Below, piece after piece: positions 63,562-64,000 of a stretch of DNA of 64,000 nucleotides. A program made the translations under genes and the position numbers. Below the pieces are notes generated by a model. That model was given only the letters and a program-made list of their open reading frames with translations, did no database searches and was not told where the DNA came from. This DNA comes from Lachnospiraceae bacterium (GTDB taxonomy: Bacteria > Bacillota > Clostridia > Lachnospirales > Lachnospiraceae). The DNA is taken from positions 18,941-82,940 of the forward strand of contig JAGCUO010000003.1 of NCBI GenBank assembly GCA_017962825.1, read 5' to 3'. Position 1 is the stretch's first letter. Each line of letters begins with the position of its first letter.

Positions 63562-64000
63562 ATGCCTAAGAGAACGGACATAAATAAAATACTTGTTATC
63601 GGATCTGGCCCCATTGTCATCGGACAGGCTGCCGAATTCGACTATGCGGGAACCCAGGCCTGCCTTGCACTTAAAGAGGAAGGCTACGAGGTAATCCTGT
63701 GTAACTCCAACCCTGCTACGATCATGACCGACACCTCGGTTGCGGACAGGGTTTATATGGAACCCCTCAATCTCGAATATGTTGCAAGGATCATCAGAAC
63801 CGAGCGCCCCGATGCGATACTTCCGGGTATCGGCGGACAGACCGGACTTAACCTTGCATTGCAGCTTGAGAAAAAAGGAATCCTTAAGGAGTGCAGATGC
63901 GAACTTCTGGGAACGGATTCCGACAGTATCGAAATGGCTGAGGACAGAGAAGAGTTCAAGGAGCTCTGCGAAAGACTCGGCGAGCCCGTTCTTCCTTCCA
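63562..64000 (+). CDS. carB: Carbamoyl-phosphate synthase large subunit, 3' end outside window
   Basis: 146 codons are visible from ATG 63562 with no stop, running off the window. The N-terminus, [40 protein letters not shown] and [20 protein letters not shown], is unmistakable Car[21 protein letters not shown] continues the first ATP-grasp half. Full proteins are about 1060-1070 residues. It follows carA by 28 bases with GGAAAGG as ribosome site. Confidence 0.97.
   Translation, partial: MPKRTDINKILVIGSGPIVIGQAAEFDYAGTQACLALKEEGYEVILCNSNPATIMTDTSVADRVYMEPLNLEYVARIIRTERPDAILPGIGGQTGLNLALQLEKKGILKECRCELLGTDSDSIEMAEDREEFKELCERLGEPVLPS

Overview
The window reads as chromosomal DNA of an anaerobic low-to-mid GC Firmicute, most likely Clostridia, family Lachnospiraceae (a Butyrivibrio- or Roseburia-like organism). 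This is inferred from strong AGGAGG-type ribosome sites, a T-box leader, lipoprotein ABC receptors, a type III glutamine synthetase, an ANTAR regulator beside nitrogen genes, and LplB-type sugar permeases. No rRNA, tRNA, CRISPR array or intact transposase was seen. Both ends cut a gene: an unrecognised protein at the left edge and carB at the right edge.

Region by region. 2-6394: unknown protein, small protein, MoxR ATPase, DUF58 protein and membrane transglutaminase, one tight operon. 6421-11133: a glycerol operon (GlpA-like dehydrogenase, FAD/NAD oxidoreductase, DUF1667 protein, glycerol kinase) behind a promoter overlapped by a palindrome. 11351-14928: a carbohydrate ABC importer without its own ATPase. 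15010-17085: an EAL phosphodiesterase with a long beta-helix-like tail. 17146-18808: a sodium:solute symporter. 18927-19111: a 73-bp-period palindromic repeat array. 19222-32587: a surface-glycan cassette (nucleotidyltransferase-kinase fusion, sugar-phosphate isomerase, glycosyltransferases, methyltransferase, DUF115 protein, HAD phosphatase). Its middle, about 22180-29950, is visibly AT-richer, and the cassette holds two frameshifted genes. 32592-35392: thioesterase, lipoprotein serpin, HAD phosphatase. 35438-41726: a sulfur amino acid block (LysR regulator, metQNI, metY, cysK). 41741-44704: a divergent double-HTH regulator and an apparently cytoplasmic GH5 glycosidase. 44720-64000: a glutamine-centred block.

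The last block makes and spends glutamine. A Trp-type T-box controls trpE-trpG; then come gltB-gltD, a short glnA, an ANTAR regulator, glnN (GSIII), asnB, pyrG, purF, carA and carB. Most of these products either make glutamine or take nitrogen from it.

The most interesting signal is that gltB and glnN, on either side of the ANTAR gene, carry matching 5' leader attenuators. Each has a near-consensus promoter, then a small hairpin with hexaloop AAAGGC (A at loop position 1, G at 4, the ANTAR recognition pattern), then a mutually exclusive 21-position terminator-like hairpin with a T-run. The ANTAR protein's receiver domain lacks the phosphorylatable Asp, so it probably senses nitrogen status by some means other than classical phosphorylation. 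This looks like a compact nitrogen-responsive antitermination regulon.
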